From: an uncultured Bacteroidales bacterium | GTDB taxonomy: Bacteria; Bacteroidota; Bacteroidia; Bacteroidales; Paludibacteraceae | DNA length: 26,720 bases | Direction of reading: 5' to 3' | NCBI GenBank assembly: GCA_937901225.1 | Contig: CALCGX010000010.1 | Coordinates: forward strand, 1-26,720 | Part shown: positions 15,046-22,486 of the stretch, in pieces | Position numbering within the stretch: position 1 is the first letter of the stretch | Layout: every line of letters starts with the position of its first letter | Translations under genes and position numbers: made by a program | The notes under the pieces: generated by a model | The model's database searches: none | Told to the model about the DNA's origin: nothing | The model's input: only the letters and a program-made list of their open reading frames with translations

Positions 15046-15647
15046 CCTGCCACACCCGCTAAGACTATCAATAGAATCGGGTGAGAGAGCAGATTGATGA
15101 ACTTCTTATATACCTCAGCACTTTTTTTAGAAACGCCTGCTGTGTTCTTCAAAAACATAGGCAAGAGAGTAAACAAACATACAACCCCAAAAATCACCCA
15201 ACTCTTCCAATCTATAAAACTTACAGAAGGTTGACCAATAGGCTTCATCAGCAATAATGCTGCCGCAGCAATCATTCCCAATACCGAAAGACGCAACATC
15301 TGCATCGTGCGAGTGAAATAAATATTATGCTGAAAACGCGTACTGATAACAAAATACACCTTACAAAGCGATAGCATAATAATTAAACTAGGAATAACTA
15401 TCGCCACAGTAGCCAGCAAACTACCCCACACGCTGCCCGTAGCTGTATAACCCACATATGTGGCACAGTTGATACCTATCGGACCAGGAGTCACTTGGCT
15501 AATTGCAAGAATGTCCACAAACTCCTCTTGGGTCATCCAGCCATGTACCTCTATCTCGTGTTGGATAAGTGAGAAGATAGCCAATCCTCCACCAAAACCG
15601 AACAATCCGATTTTCAAGAAGCTCAAAAATAGTTGCAGGTATATCAT
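15027..15647 (-). CDS. Chromate transporter (CHR family), half-size subunit
   Basis: A 206-aa integral membrane protein of the CHR family, half-length form with a single CHR domain. Motifs: FLKIGLFGFGGGLAIFSLIQHE (~11-32) and SQVTPGPIGINCATYVGY (~50-67), followed by about four hydrophobic segments to ILLIVLAGVAGYVIY at the C-terminus. Half-size CHR proteins act as pairs of opposite topology; the upstream gene is the partner. Family members export chromate or related anions, but the physiological substrate in gut-type Bacteroidales is unclear. Confidence 0.88.
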   Translation of the reverse strand: MIYLQLFLSFLKIGLFGFGGGLAIFSLIQHEIEVHGWMTQEEFVDILAISQVTPGPIGINCATYVGYTATGSVWGSLLATVAIVIPSLIIMLSLCKVYFVISTRFQHNIYFTRTMQMLRLSVLGMIAAAALLLMKPIGQPSVSFIDWKSWVIFGVVCLFTLLPMFLKNTAGVSKKSAEVYKKFINLLSHPILLIVLAGVAGYVIYS

Positions 15648-15650
15648 TTT

Positions 15651-15699
15651 TGTTTAGTGTTTAGAGGACGGCTGCGCCTACTGTTTAGTGTTTAGAGGA
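15651..15699. repeat. Duplicated 18-bp word around a GGCTGCGCC mini-hairpin
   Basis: tgtttagtgtttagagga occurs at 15651-15668 and again at 15682-15699, separated by a block containing the short palindrome GGC-TGC-GCC. The second copy overlaps the 3' end of the downstream-read gene (15685-16233, minus) and provides its last codons (SSKH) and stop. It belongs to the same architectural class as the other intercistronic repeats of this window. Confidence 0.7.
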
Positions 15700-16233
15700 T
15701 TTTCGTTCTTTGAGGTAGGTGTATAGTAGGGTTGCTACGACGGTAACGAAGATTATCCATACAGGCGACAACCCACCCAACCAAATTAGCAACGCACCCG
15801 CAATAGGGATGATAGCCGTTGCCCAAGTAATCTTGGCGCTGTGCGCCATCTTGCAGAGCGGAGCAGCAATCAGAGCCACTACCGCAGGGCGAATACCTTT
15901 AAACACCGCCTCTACAGCAGGCAAGTCCTTATAATCCTGAAACACCATCGCTATCGCCAAGATGATCAAGAACGAAGGCAATACCGCACCCAATACGGTG
16001 GCTATCACACCACGCCATCCGCCAATACGCCAACCAATGAATATTGCCGAATTCACCGCTATCAACCCAGGCGCAGCTTGTGCCAAAGCAATCATATTCA
16101 GGAACTCCTCACGGTCAATCCACCCCTTGCGCTCCACCACCTCATGCTCAATCATAGACAACATCACATACCCTCCACCTATCGTGAAGGTACCAATCTT
16201 GAGGTATGTCCAAAAGAGCTGGAGATAAAGCAT
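15685..16233 (-). CDS. Chromate transporter (CHR family), half-size partner subunit
   Basis: A 182-aa CHR-family membrane protein with the motif YLKIGTFTIGGGYVMLSMIEHE (~10-31) and AQAAPGLIAVNSAIFIGWRIGG (~51-72), then hydrophobic spans to ~175. It is transcribed before the other half (15027-15647) with a repeat-filled 37-base gap, the usual tandem arrangement of short CHR proteins. Its C-terminal KSSKH and stop codon come from the 18-bp repeat word. Upstream lies the uridine kinase gene on the same strand, separated by a 139-base palindromic repeat region; whether all three share one mRNA is open. Confidence 0.88.
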   Translation of the reverse strand: MLYLQLFWTYLKIGTFTIGGGYVMLSMIEHEVVERKGWIDREEFLNMIALAQAAPGLIAVNSAIFIGWRIGGWRGVIATVLGAVLPSFLIILAIAMVFQDYKDLPAVEAVFKGIRPAVVALIAAPLCKMAHSAKITWATAIIPIAGALLIWLGGLSPVWIIFVTVVATLLYTYLKERKSSKH

Positions 16234-16372
16234 ATTAGACCGCTTTGCTATTAGATATTAGACCGTTGCACTGTTAGACCGCGACTTTGTCGCTGTTAGA
16301 TTATAGAAGTCTAACTTCTCTCAGCCCAAAGGGCGGTCTAACAACGAAGTGGTCTAACAGCCGAAGGCGGTC
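16234..16372. repeat. Intercistronic word-palindrome between udk and chromate transporter
   Basis: The whole 139-base gap is built of one word. The left half has TTAGACCG or TTAGAT several times (16235, 16256, 16274, 16296), the right half its complement CGGTCTAAC/TCTAAC (16310, 16333-16341, 16350-16357, 16368-16373). Each word is followed by a tiny nested hairpin such as GCGAC-TTT-GTCGC, GCCC-AAA-GGGC or GCC-GAA-GGC. The gap can therefore fold in many registers. Its right edge ends in the udk stop codon. Confidence 0.75.
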
Positions 16373-16990
16373 TTATTTCTTCTCTTTGAGCTCTTGCTTG
16401 ATGAATTTCACCAGCATATTGATAGCAGCATTGTTGTGTCCGCCTTGAGGAATAATCACGTCCGCATAACGTTTACACGTCTCAATAAACTGCTCATGCA
16501 TAGGCTTGAGTACACGCTGATAACGCTCCATCACAGCCTCTACAGTACGTCCACGCTCCACAATATCGCGTTGCACAACACGAATCAGACGATCGTCTGC
16601 ATCCGCATCCACAAAAATCTTCAAATCCATCTGCTGGCGGAGATGATAATCGCGCAATGCCATAATTCCCTCTACGATAATGATTTCGCGAGGCTCAACA
16701 TGGATAGTCTCCTTCTGACGCGAAGAGGTAATGTAGTCATAGATTGGTTGCTCTACGGCGTGACCTTGCTTCAGTTGCTCAATATGCTTTGCAAGCAATG
16801 GCCACTCAAACGCATCAGGGTGATCGAAATTGATGTTTTGGCGCTCCTCCGCAGGCACATCACTACTATCCTTGTAATAGGAATCCTGAGGAATAACCAC
16901 TACTTCGCCTTTAGGAAGGCGCTCTATCAGTTTTTTGACTACCGTTGTTTTACCCGAGCCAGTACCGCCCGCTATGCCAATGATAAACAT
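16373..16990 (-). CDS. udk: Uridine kinase
   Basis: A 205-aa cytosolic enzyme that phosphorylates uridine and cytidine in pyrimidine salvage. Walker A GGTGSGKTT is at residues ~8-16, YYKD and NFDHPDAFEW (~38-62) form the substrate region, VEQPIYDY (~79-86) and IIVEGIMAL (~103-111) the Walker B area, and DADDRLIRVVQRDIVERGR (~126-144) the lid. Length matches Udk. The ATG at 16990 is chosen because upstream in-frame codons fall in the promoter leader. Transcribed from the promoter at 17033-17064; the chromate-transporter genes follow on the same strand. Confidence 0.95.
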   Translation of the reverse strand: MFIIGIAGGTGSGKTTVVKKLIERLPKGEVVVIPQDSYYKDSSDVPAEERQNINFDHPDAFEWPLLAKHIEQLKQGHAVEQPIYDYITSSRQKETIHVEPREIIIVEGIMALRDYHLRQQMDLKIFVDADADDRLIRVVQRDIVERGRTVEAVMERYQRVLKPMHEQFIETCKRYADVIIPQGGHNNAAINMLVKFIKQELKEKK

Positions 16991-17032
16991 GGGACAAAAT
17001 GAATTTTGGATGATAAATAAGATTTTTCGCTG

Positions 17033-17080
17033 CAAAGTTACTACATTTTTCGCAAATATGCAAATTTTTTCGTACCTTTG
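17033..17080. promoter_or_regulatory. Interleaved divergent promoters of udk and the nucleoside phosphorylase gene
   Basis: Minus strand: TTTG -33 at 17061-17064 and TAACTTTG at 17033-17040 (20 bases apart), for udk. Plus strand: TACCTTTG at 17073-17080 with a weak -33 (TTTCG, about 17048-17052), for the gene at 17104. The two -33 regions overlap, so polymerase occupancy at one should exclude the other. Confidence 0.6.
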
Positions 17081-17103
17081 CAGCCCAAAACATTTTCAAC
17101 AAC

Positions 17104-17643
17104 ATGAACAATCATTTTATCGTTATCGCAGAAGCTGGTGATTTTATTGGCGAACAAAAACTCATCGCACAGCACCTACAAGGAGAAATGCTTGATGGTC
17201 AATGGCATATGACCGACGGCACCGTATGGGACATCATCGTCACAGGCGTTGGAGCAATCAACGTACTACACACCTTGCGCGACTTACCTCGCGATGCCCA
17301 AATTATCAATATCGGCTATGCTGGCAGCGCGAATTATGCCATTGGTTCAATTGTGAGCGTTACAGAGGTGCGTTTGAATCACCCTTGCGTCACATACCCC
17401 GAGCCCGAGTTGCACCTATCACCTATCGCCGATAACTATTTGCGAAAACCACAAGATTGCCTACACTCCGTTTGCTACAGCAACACCGATTTTGTCTTGC
17501 AATCCGACTACCAAGATTGTGTCTTCGATATGGAGCTGGCATATATTGCAGCCATGGGATTCACACATCTATCTTCGCTCAAAGTTGTTAGCGACAATCT
17601 CAGTCTGCATGCCTATCGCGAGGTGGCTGCGGGTGTAGAATAA
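17104..17643 (+). CDS. Nucleoside phosphorylase superfamily protein
   Basis: A 179-aa protein of the PNP/UDP/MTAN fold. Features: an N-terminal strand FIVIAEAGDF, DIIVTGVGAINVLHTL (~43-58, phosphate/nucleoside-binding glycine loop), IINIGYAGSANYAIGSIVSV (~67-86), the active-site Glu in VFDMELAYIAAM (~139-150) and KVVSDN (~160-165) with the Asp that protonates the base. It is shorter than standard MTA/SAH nucleosidase (~230 aa). The substrate cannot be told; an MTA/SAH nucleosidase-like or other purine nucleosidase role is likely. Divergent from udk, i.e. next to another nucleoside-salvage gene. Confidence 0.8.
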   Translation: MNNHFIVIAEAGDFIGEQKLIAQHLQGEMLDGQWHMTDGTVWDIIVTGVGAINVLHTLRDLPRDAQIINIGYAGSANYAIGSIVSVTEVRLNHPCVTYPEPELHLSPIADNYLRKPQDCLHSVCYSNTDFVLQSDYQDCVFDMELAYIAAMGFTHLSSLKVVSDNLSLHAYREVAAGVE

Positions 17644-17719
17644 TCTACACTTCCGTATGCTCTCTGCAAGGGGGAAACCTGCTATTTTCAGTTAAAAAAG
17701 TAAAAAAAGTACGAAAATA

Positions 17720-17751
17720 TTTGGTCATTCCAAAAAAAAGCAGTACCTTTG
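17720..17751 (+). promoter_or_regulatory. Promoter of tRNA-fMet
   Basis: TTTG (17720-17723), 20 bases, TACCTTTG (17744-17751), 27 bases before the mature tRNA. Confidence 0.7.
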
Positions 17752-17777
17752 CACCCGATTTCGAAAGAGATATGTAT

Positions 17778-17849
<72 letters not shown>

Positions 17850-17855
17850 CAAGAC

Positions 17856-17882
17856 GAAAGCCATCCAGTAGGGTGGCTTTTT
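17856..17882 (+). terminator. Terminator of tRNA-fMet
   Basis: Stem AAGCCATC / GGTGGCTT with loop CAGTAG, followed by TTTTTT. Confidence 0.75.
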
Positions 17883-17903
17883 TGCATAAAATGCCATAGA
17901 TGG

Positions 17904-17934
17904 TTGCATATTCCAGAAAAATATACTACCTTTG
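17904..17934 (+). promoter_or_regulatory. Promoter of the DUF4294 gene
   Basis: TTGC (17904-17907), 19 bases, TACCTTTG (17927-17934). The start point should fall only a few bases before the ATG at 17942, predicting an almost leaderless mRNA. Confidence 0.65.
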
Positions 17935-17941
17935 CGCAGAA

Positions 17942-18553
17942 ATGCGAAAGGTTTGGATACTCATAATGCTGTTGGTGCCCACGGTCACATGGGGAGAAGT
18001 TCTGCCCGACTTTGTCATGCCGTCACATGAGATGGATTATGTGGATTCGGTACAGTTGCAAGTGAGCAACAACGATACCTTCTACCTTGCACATATGCAC
18101 GAGATTTGGGTGTACCCAAAGATGGTATTCAAAAACAAACAACAGGAACGTTTCTACTGGAAAACAGTCCGCGATGTTAAGAAAACCCTACCCTTTGCCA
18201 AGCTTCTAACCAAAGAGATGGAGTATGCCGACGAACAGCTCGCCAAGATTCCTGATGTAAAACTGCGAAAGAAATGGTGGAAACAACACGAGAAATATCT
18301 CTTTAAGAAATACGAACAACATTTCCGCAAGATGACTGCCTCGCAAGGACAAATGCTCATGAAACTCATGGATCGAGAAAGCGACCGAACCAGCTACGAT
18401 ATCATCAAGCACTATCGAGGAAAAGCAAGCGCAAATTTCTGGCAGTTCATCGCCAAACTATTTAAGAACGACCTCAAAGAAGAATACGATGCCTTGGACA
18501 AAGATAGAATCGTAGAACGGGTAATAAACCTCGTAGAAGCAGGTCAGTTATAG
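17942..18553 (+). CDS. DUF4294-like exported protein
   Basis: A 203-aa protein with a signal peptide (MRKVWILIMLLVPTVTWG) and a mature domain that matches my recollection of DUF4294, a Bacteroidota-specific periplasmic family of unknown function: DTFYLAHMHEIWVYPKMVFKNKQQERFYWKTVRDVKKTLP (~50-90, with breaks) and the KWWKQHEKYLFKKYEQHFRKMTASQGQMLMKLMDRESDRTSYDIIKHYRG region (~118-170, with breaks). An in-frame start at 17900 is rejected because it lies upstream of the promoter. It is positioned between tRNA-fMet and secG; no functional link is evident. Confidence 0.8.
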   Translation: MRKVWILIMLLVPTVTWGEVLPDFVMPSHEMDYVDSVQLQVSNNDTFYLAHMHEIWVYPKMVFKNKQQERFYWKTVRDVKKTLPFAKLLTKEMEYADEQLAKIPDVKLRKKWWKQHEKYLFKKYEQHFRKMTASQGQMLMKLMDRESDRTSYDIIKHYRGKASANFWQFIAKLFKNDLKEEYDALDKDRIVERVINLVEAGQL

Positions 18554-18612
18554 TAGTTTTAGTATATTTTTTATGCTTTTCGTGCGAAAAATGCAAATTG
18601 TACATCGTAAAT

Positions 18613-18643
18613 TTTGTAAATTGTAAATATTTTTGTACCTTTG
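18613..18643 (+). promoter_or_regulatory. Promoter of secG
   Basis: TTTG (18613-18616), 19 bases, TACCTTTG (18636-18643). The ~85-base leader up to secG is A/T-rich with no other gene. Confidence 0.7.
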
Positions 18644-18730
18644 CAAACTCATTGGGTTTTTGCGACTCGAGAACAAGCGCACAACGCTTAAAACATTTAG
18701 AACCTTTAAAAACTTTTAAAACAATAAATT

Positions 18731-19069
18731 ATGTACGTACTATTAACTATTTTGATTGTAATTGCAGCAGTATTGCTCACCCTTTTGGTGTTGGTTCAAA
18801 ACAGCAAGGGCGGCGGTTTGGCTGCTGGTTTCTCTAGCGGAAACCAAGTGATGGGTGCTCCTAAGACTGCTGACTTTTTGGAGAAAGCAAGTTGGACTTT
18901 AGCTGCTATCATCATCGCATTGAGCATTCTCGCAGTTGGTTTCAACAAGAGCCAAAATGCGACTACAGAAGAAGGTAGTGCTATCACCGAGCAAGTGCAA
19001 GAGGCTTACGAAGCTGAGCAAGCTGCTCAAGCAGTACCTGAGTTTGAGACTGAGGAAGTAGCAGAGTAA
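18731..19069 (+). CDS. secG: Preprotein translocase subunit SecG
   Basis: A 112-aa inner-membrane protein, part of the SecYEG export channel. It has two membrane spans (~3-22 and ~56-75) joined by a loop with the family signature LVLVQNSKGGGLAAGFSSGNQVMG (~20-43, with the QNSKGGGLA core). Like other Bacteroidota SecG it has an acidic C-terminal tail (E/A/Q-rich, ~77-112). It is a single-gene unit with its own promoter and terminator. Confidence 0.95.
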   Translation: MYVLLTILIVIAAVLLTLLVLVQNSKGGGLAAGFSSGNQVMGAPKTADFLEKASWTLAAIIIALSILAVGFNKSQNATTEEGSAITEQVQEAYEAEQAAQAVPEFETEEVAE

Positions 19070-19099
19070 TTCATTACTTTACAAACTACAAGAATCGAG

Positions 19100-19136
19100 A
19101 AAGGGCTATGACGATTTAATTGTCATAGCCCTTTTC
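19100..19136 (+). terminator. Terminator of secG
   Basis: Stem AAAGGGCTATGAC / GTCATAGCCCTTT, 13 bp, loop of 9 bases, then TTCTT. Confidence 0.8.
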
Positions 19137-19166
19137 TTATATCATTGGGTTATGCCATAAACATAC

Positions 19167-19215
19167 AAAAAATCGCACATTTGCAAGTTTTACCTACGCA
19201 ATGTGCGATTTTTTG
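19167..19215 (-). terminator. Terminator of the rnf operon
   Basis: Long stem AAAAAATCGCACATT / AATGTGCGATTTTTT with one bulged base and a ~15-base loop. On the minus strand it ends in TTTTTT, 20 bases after the rnfA stop codon. It may work on both strands. Confidence 0.8.
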
Positions 19216-19234
19216 CTTAGTTAAGCGGAGAGTA

Positions 19235-19828
19235 TTATACTACGCCGCTAAAGCCCATGAATGCCATAGCCAAGAGGCCGGCTGTCAAGAGGGCGATAGG
19301 AGTACCTTGCAATGCCTTAGGCACCTTAGCCAATGCCAATTGCTCGCGCATACCTGCAAACAATACCAATGCCAATGCAAAACCAATAGCTGTTGCAATA
19401 GCAAACAACATACCCGTCAACAAGCCTGGCTCTGCGCCCATAGGCAACTTATATGTGCCGCTAGCGACCATGATAGCTACACCCAACAAACAGCAGTTCG
19501 TGGTAATCAATGGCAAGAACACGCCCAATGCTTGGTACAACGATGGAGAGATCTTCTTGAGGATAATCTCAATCATCTGTACCAACGCAGCAATCACCAA
19601 AATAAACAGAATGGTTTGCAAGAAGCCCAAGCCCCAAGCGTTCAAGAGTTGTTGCAAGAGGTAGGTGACCAATGTTGCCAATGTCATGACAAACAACACG
19701 GCAGCACCCATACCCAGCGCAGTATTGATTTTCTTACTTACGCCCAAGAATGGACAGATACCCAAGAACTGGCTCAATACGATATTATTCACGAATATCG
19801 CAGAGATAAATATCAGAAAATATACCAT
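19235..19828 (-). CDS. rnfA: Electron transport complex subunit RnfA
   Basis: A 197-aa inner-membrane protein with six membrane spans, one of the two homologous core subunits of the Rnf ferredoxin:NAD+ oxidoreductase. Typical segments are FVNNIVLSQFLGICPFLGVSKK (~12-33, containing a cysteine thought to hold the membrane iron-sulfur centre), ITTNCCLLGVAIM (~107-119, second cysteine pair) and the AGMREQLALAKVPKALQG loop near the C-terminus. Last gene of the operon, separated from rnfE by a 159-base repeat-filled gap. Confidence 0.93.
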   Translation of the reverse strand: MVYFLIFISAIFVNNIVLSQFLGICPFLGVSKKINTALGMGAAVLFVMTLATLVTYLLQQLLNAWGLGFLQTILFILVIAALVQMIEIILKKISPSLYQALGVFLPLITTNCCLLGVAIMVASGTYKLPMGAEPGLLTGMLFAIATAIGFALALVLFAGMREQLALAKVPKALQGTPIALLTAGLLAMAFMGFSGVV

Positions 19829-19837
19829 AATCTTTTA

Positions 19838-19986
19838 TTTAGATCGTTTCACTATTAGACCATTTCATTGTTAGATCGTTCGCTTTGCTCACTGTTAGAT
19901 GTTAGATTTCTTGGTCTAACAGCCGCCTCGCGGCGGTCTAACAGGCGAAGCCGGTCTGACTTCTAACAGCTCGTAGGGCGGTCTAT
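19838..19986. repeat. Intercistronic word-palindrome between rnfE and rnfA
   Basis: Same build as the gap at 16234-16372. Left half: TTAGATCG, TTAGACCA, TTAGATCG, TTAGAT, TTAGAT. Right half: GGTCTAACAG (19914-19923), CGGTCTAACAG (19934-19944), TTCTAACAG, CGGTCTA. Nested mini-hairpins include CCGCC-TCGC-GGCGG (19923-19936) and GGC-GAA-GCC. It occupies almost the whole gap up to the rnfE stop codon. Confidence 0.75.
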
Positions 19987-19987
19987 T

Positions 19988-20578
19988 TTATTTTTTAAGC
20001 AGTTTTTGTACCAATGCCATCAAGTAGCCCAATACGATGAACGCACCAGGAGCGAGCACGAAAATCAACATACCATAGGTCTCGCTGTAGAGGTTCATGC
20101 CAAACAAACTACCCGTACCGAGCAACTCACGCACTGCGCCAATCAAAGTCAATGCCAATGAGAAGCCAAAACCCATACCCAGACCGTCCAAAGCAGACAA
20201 GCCAACGGTGTTCTTAGCAGCGAATGCCTCGGCACGACCGAGTACGATACAGTTTACCACAATCAGTGGGATAAACAAACCAAGTACCTCATAGATAGCA
20301 GGCAGATAGGCTTGCATCAAGAGTTGTACCATGGTCACGAAAGTAGCAATCACCACGATAAACGCAGGGATACGCACTTTATCAGGAATCAAATTCTTCA
20401 AGAGTGAAATCACCACGTTCGAGCAGATAAGCACGAAGGTAGTAGCGAGTCCCATGGACATACCATTGATAGCAGAAGTGGTAGTCGCCAAGGTAGGACA
20501 CATACCGAGCACAAGAGCGAATACTGGGTTCTCGCGCAAGATACCGTTAAGAACGGTGTTTAATGCTTTATTTTTCAT
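19988..20578 (-). CDS. rnfE: Electron transport complex subunit RnfE
   Basis: A 196-aa six-span membrane protein, pseudo-symmetric partner of RnfA. Motifs: NGILRENPVFALVLGMCPTLATTTSAINGMSMG (~11-43 with the GMCPTLA cysteine), LFIPLIVVNCIVLGRAEAFA (~100-119 with the second cysteine) and LDGLGMGFGFSLALTLIGAVRELLGTG. Its ATG overlaps the rnfG stop by 4 bases (ATGA), so the pair is translationally coupled. Confidence 0.93.
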   Translation of the reverse strand: MKNKALNTVLNGILRENPVFALVLGMCPTLATTTSAINGMSMGLATTFVLICSNVVISLLKNLIPDKVRIPAFIVVIATFVTMVQLLMQAYLPAIYEVLGLFIPLIVVNCIVLGRAEAFAAKNTVGLSALDGLGMGFGFSLALTLIGAVRELLGTGSLFGMNLYSETYGMLIFVLAPGAFIVLGYLMALVQKLLKK

Positions 20579-21219
20579 TGTTGGCCTCCTTCCTCTGTTG
20601 TTAATTGTGTGGCACCGCTCGTTGCCTCGATTGGCATAGGCTGTTGTGCAATACCGTTGTATGCCTTAACCACTACTTCAAGGAACGCGCGCGAGGTGAT
20701 GGTTGATGCAGTGATAGCATCTACATCGCCACCGTCTTTGCTTACGCTGAAGTTGGTCGTAGCAGGGTTCTTGCCCAAGATGTTTGATTTTGGTTTGTCA
20801 GGGTTGCAGAACCATGTGCTCATCAGTGCACCCAGACCTGGGGTCTCGGCTTGCTCCAATACCACATAGCGAACCACATCGCCTACATTGTTGAAACCAA
20901 CCATCAAGCGGAAGGTGCCGCCGAATGGCATGTTTTGGTTACCCTCGGTGCTTGCCTCTACGGCAGTACCGATCCACTCTTCGCCTACATATGCTTTGTA
21001 GAGGGTCACGCCATTGCTCTCCTCAGCTTCAGCAATACGGATATCGCCTTCAACCTCAGAAAGCACTTGCATGATAGCGCTTTGTTGCTTCTCAGTCATT
21101 GCCGCAGCGATAGGATCTTTGGTCAGCATATATACGCCAGCCAAAGCAGCCGCAGCCACCAACGCGATGAGCGTCAGCGATAGCAACATATTCTTAAATG
21201 AACTCTGTAATTTTGCCAT
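20575..21219 (-). CDS. rnfG: Electron transport complex subunit RnfG
   Basis: A 214-aa protein with one N-terminal membrane anchor (~10-32) and a periplasmic FMN-binding domain. The conserved covalent flavinylation motif appears as DAITASTITS (TAST at 170-173, Thr173 the expected flavin site); a second SGAT occurs at 201-204 in the C-terminal tail but outside the usual position. QAETPGLGALMSTW (~123-136) is a second family hallmark. It passes electrons between RnfD and the rest of the complex on the outer face of the inner membrane. Confidence 0.93.
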   Translation of the reverse strand: MAKLQSSFKNMLLSLTLIALVAAAALAGVYMLTKDPIAAAMTEKQQSAIMQVLSEVEGDIRIAEAEESNGVTLYKAYVGEEWIGTAVEASTEGNQNMPFGGTFRLMVGFNNVGDVVRYVVLEQAETPGLGALMSTWFCNPDKPKSNILGKNPATTNFSVSKDGGDVDAITASTITSRAFLEVVVKAYNGIAQQPMPIEATSGATQLTTEEGGQQ

Positions 21220-21230
21220 AATACTATTGT

Positions 21231-21378
21231 TTTAGTTCGTTTCACTATAGATCGTTCGCTTTGCTCACTGTAGATCGCTCGTTTCACTCGCTGTAGATCA
21301 CTTCGCTTCGCTCGTTGTAGTACTATTTTCTACAGCCCGAAGGGCGAACTACCATCTACAGGGCATAAGCCCGATCTA
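21231..21378. repeat. Intercistronic word-palindrome between rnfD and rnfG
   Basis: A variant of the family with the words (T)TAG(T)TCG / TAGATCG / TGTAGATC in the left half (21233, 21248, 21270, 21292) and CTACAG / CATCTACAG / CGATCTAA in the right half (21330, 21355, 21372). Interposed blocks are self-similar (cgttcgctttgctcac, cgctcgtttcactcgc, cacttcgcttcgctcg) or mini-palindromes (GCCC-GAA-GGGC, GGGC-ATAA-GCCC). Confidence 0.75.
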
Positions 21379-21379
21379 A

Positions 21380-22375
21380 TTATTTCTTTTTCTCGCCAAA
21401 ACGCTTTGGACGAATGAGGTTCAACAATGGTGCGCATGCATTCATGATGAGAATAGCGAATGACATACCTTCTGGGTAAGCACCCCAAGTACGAATCACC
21501 ATCACAATCACACCGATACCCACACCGAAGATCAGTTTTCCGCAGTTGCTCATAGGTGAGGTCACATAGTCCGTAGCCATGAACCATGCACCCAGCATCA
21601 TACCGCCGGTGCAAAGACTCAGCATCACATATTCGCCTGTGCAAACGCTCTCTGGCAACATACCTGCCCAACCAGTCACAGCAGCAAACAACGCCACAGT
21701 AGCCATGATGCTTACTGGGATATGCCATGTGATAACGCGGGTAGCGATGAGGAAGATACCGCCTGCGAGCAAGAGCAATGCGCTCACCTCGCCAAGACTA
21801 CCGCCCATCTTACCGATGAGGATATCCCACATCTCTGGCACAGCGCTCATCATGCTGTCGCTGCCAGTGAGAGCTACTTTCATGGCTGCAAGAGGGGTTG
21901 CACTTGTAGCTGCATCCACATAAGAGGTCGCAAAACCTTGTGGCACTGGCCATGTGGTCATCTGAGCAGGGAAAGAAATCAGAAGGAATACACGACCCAC
22001 AAGAGCAGGGTTGAAGATGTTTTGTCCCAAGCCACCGAAGCTCATTTTCGCTACACCGATAGCCACCAAGGCACCGATGATAACAATCCACCATGGCAAG
22101 TTGCTTGGCAAGTTGAATGCCAATAATAGACCTGTCAATACAGCAGAGAGGTCGCCGATAGTAGATTTTTGTTTCAATAGATATTTCGCAATCAGCCACT
22201 CAAACAGCACGCATGCTGCCACGCTGATGGCGGTGGTGATGAGGGCACCCCAACCAAATTGCCATACGCTGACTGCGTAAGCTGGCAACAGGGCGATAAT
22301 CACCAACAGCATATTTTTCCGCACGCTATCACCGCTATGGAAGTGTGGTGCGGGAGATACTATAAATTGTTTCAT
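21380..22375 (-). CDS. rnfD: Electron transport complex subunit RnfD
   Basis: A 331-aa integral membrane subunit with about nine to ten spans, carrying covalently bound FMN. The flavinylation motif is ATSATPLAAMK with Thr160 the expected attachment site (family SGAT, here SAT). Also typical are SPAPHFHSGDSVRKNM at the N-terminus, GGLGQNIFNPALVGRVFLL (~114-132) and GAWFMATDYVTSPM (~251-264 region). Located between rnfC and rnfG, both gaps containing palindromic repeats. Confidence 0.93.
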   Translation of the reverse strand: MKQFIVSPAPHFHSGDSVRKNMLLVIIALLPAYAVSVWQFGWGALITTAISVAACVLFEWLIAKYLLKQKSTIGDLSAVLTGLLLAFNLPSNLPWWIVIIGALVAIGVAKMSFGGLGQNIFNPALVGRVFLLISFPAQMTTWPVPQGFATSYVDAATSATPLAAMKVALTGSDSMMSAVPEMWDILIGKMGGSLGEVSALLLLAGGIFLIATRVITWHIPVSIMATVALFAAVTGWAGMLPESVCTGEYVMLSLCTGGMMLGAWFMATDYVTSPMSNCGKLIFGVGIGVIVMVIRTWGAYPEGMSFAILIMNACAPLLNLIRPKRFGEKKK

Positions 22376-22390
22376 AATCGTTTTATTTTT

Positions 22391-22486
22391 GAGTCAGGAA
22401 TCAGGAGTCAGGAATAAAGACTTATTACTTTCGTCTGATCAGTCGTTACTGATTTGTCTTGGCTCCTGGTTCCTTGTTCTTTATTC
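22391..22486. repeat. Intercistronic inverted word-repeat between rnfC and rnfD
   Basis: Left arm (22391-22420) repeats the word agtcagga/aatcagga three times and ends in aataaaga. The right arm (22457-22486) is its imperfect reverse complement: 15 of 18 positions match over AGGAAyCAGGAGyCArGA, and the aataaaga end is also matched. The loop includes CTGATCAG. It follows the same arm-loop-arm plan as the other gaps but with an unrelated word. Confidence 0.65.
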
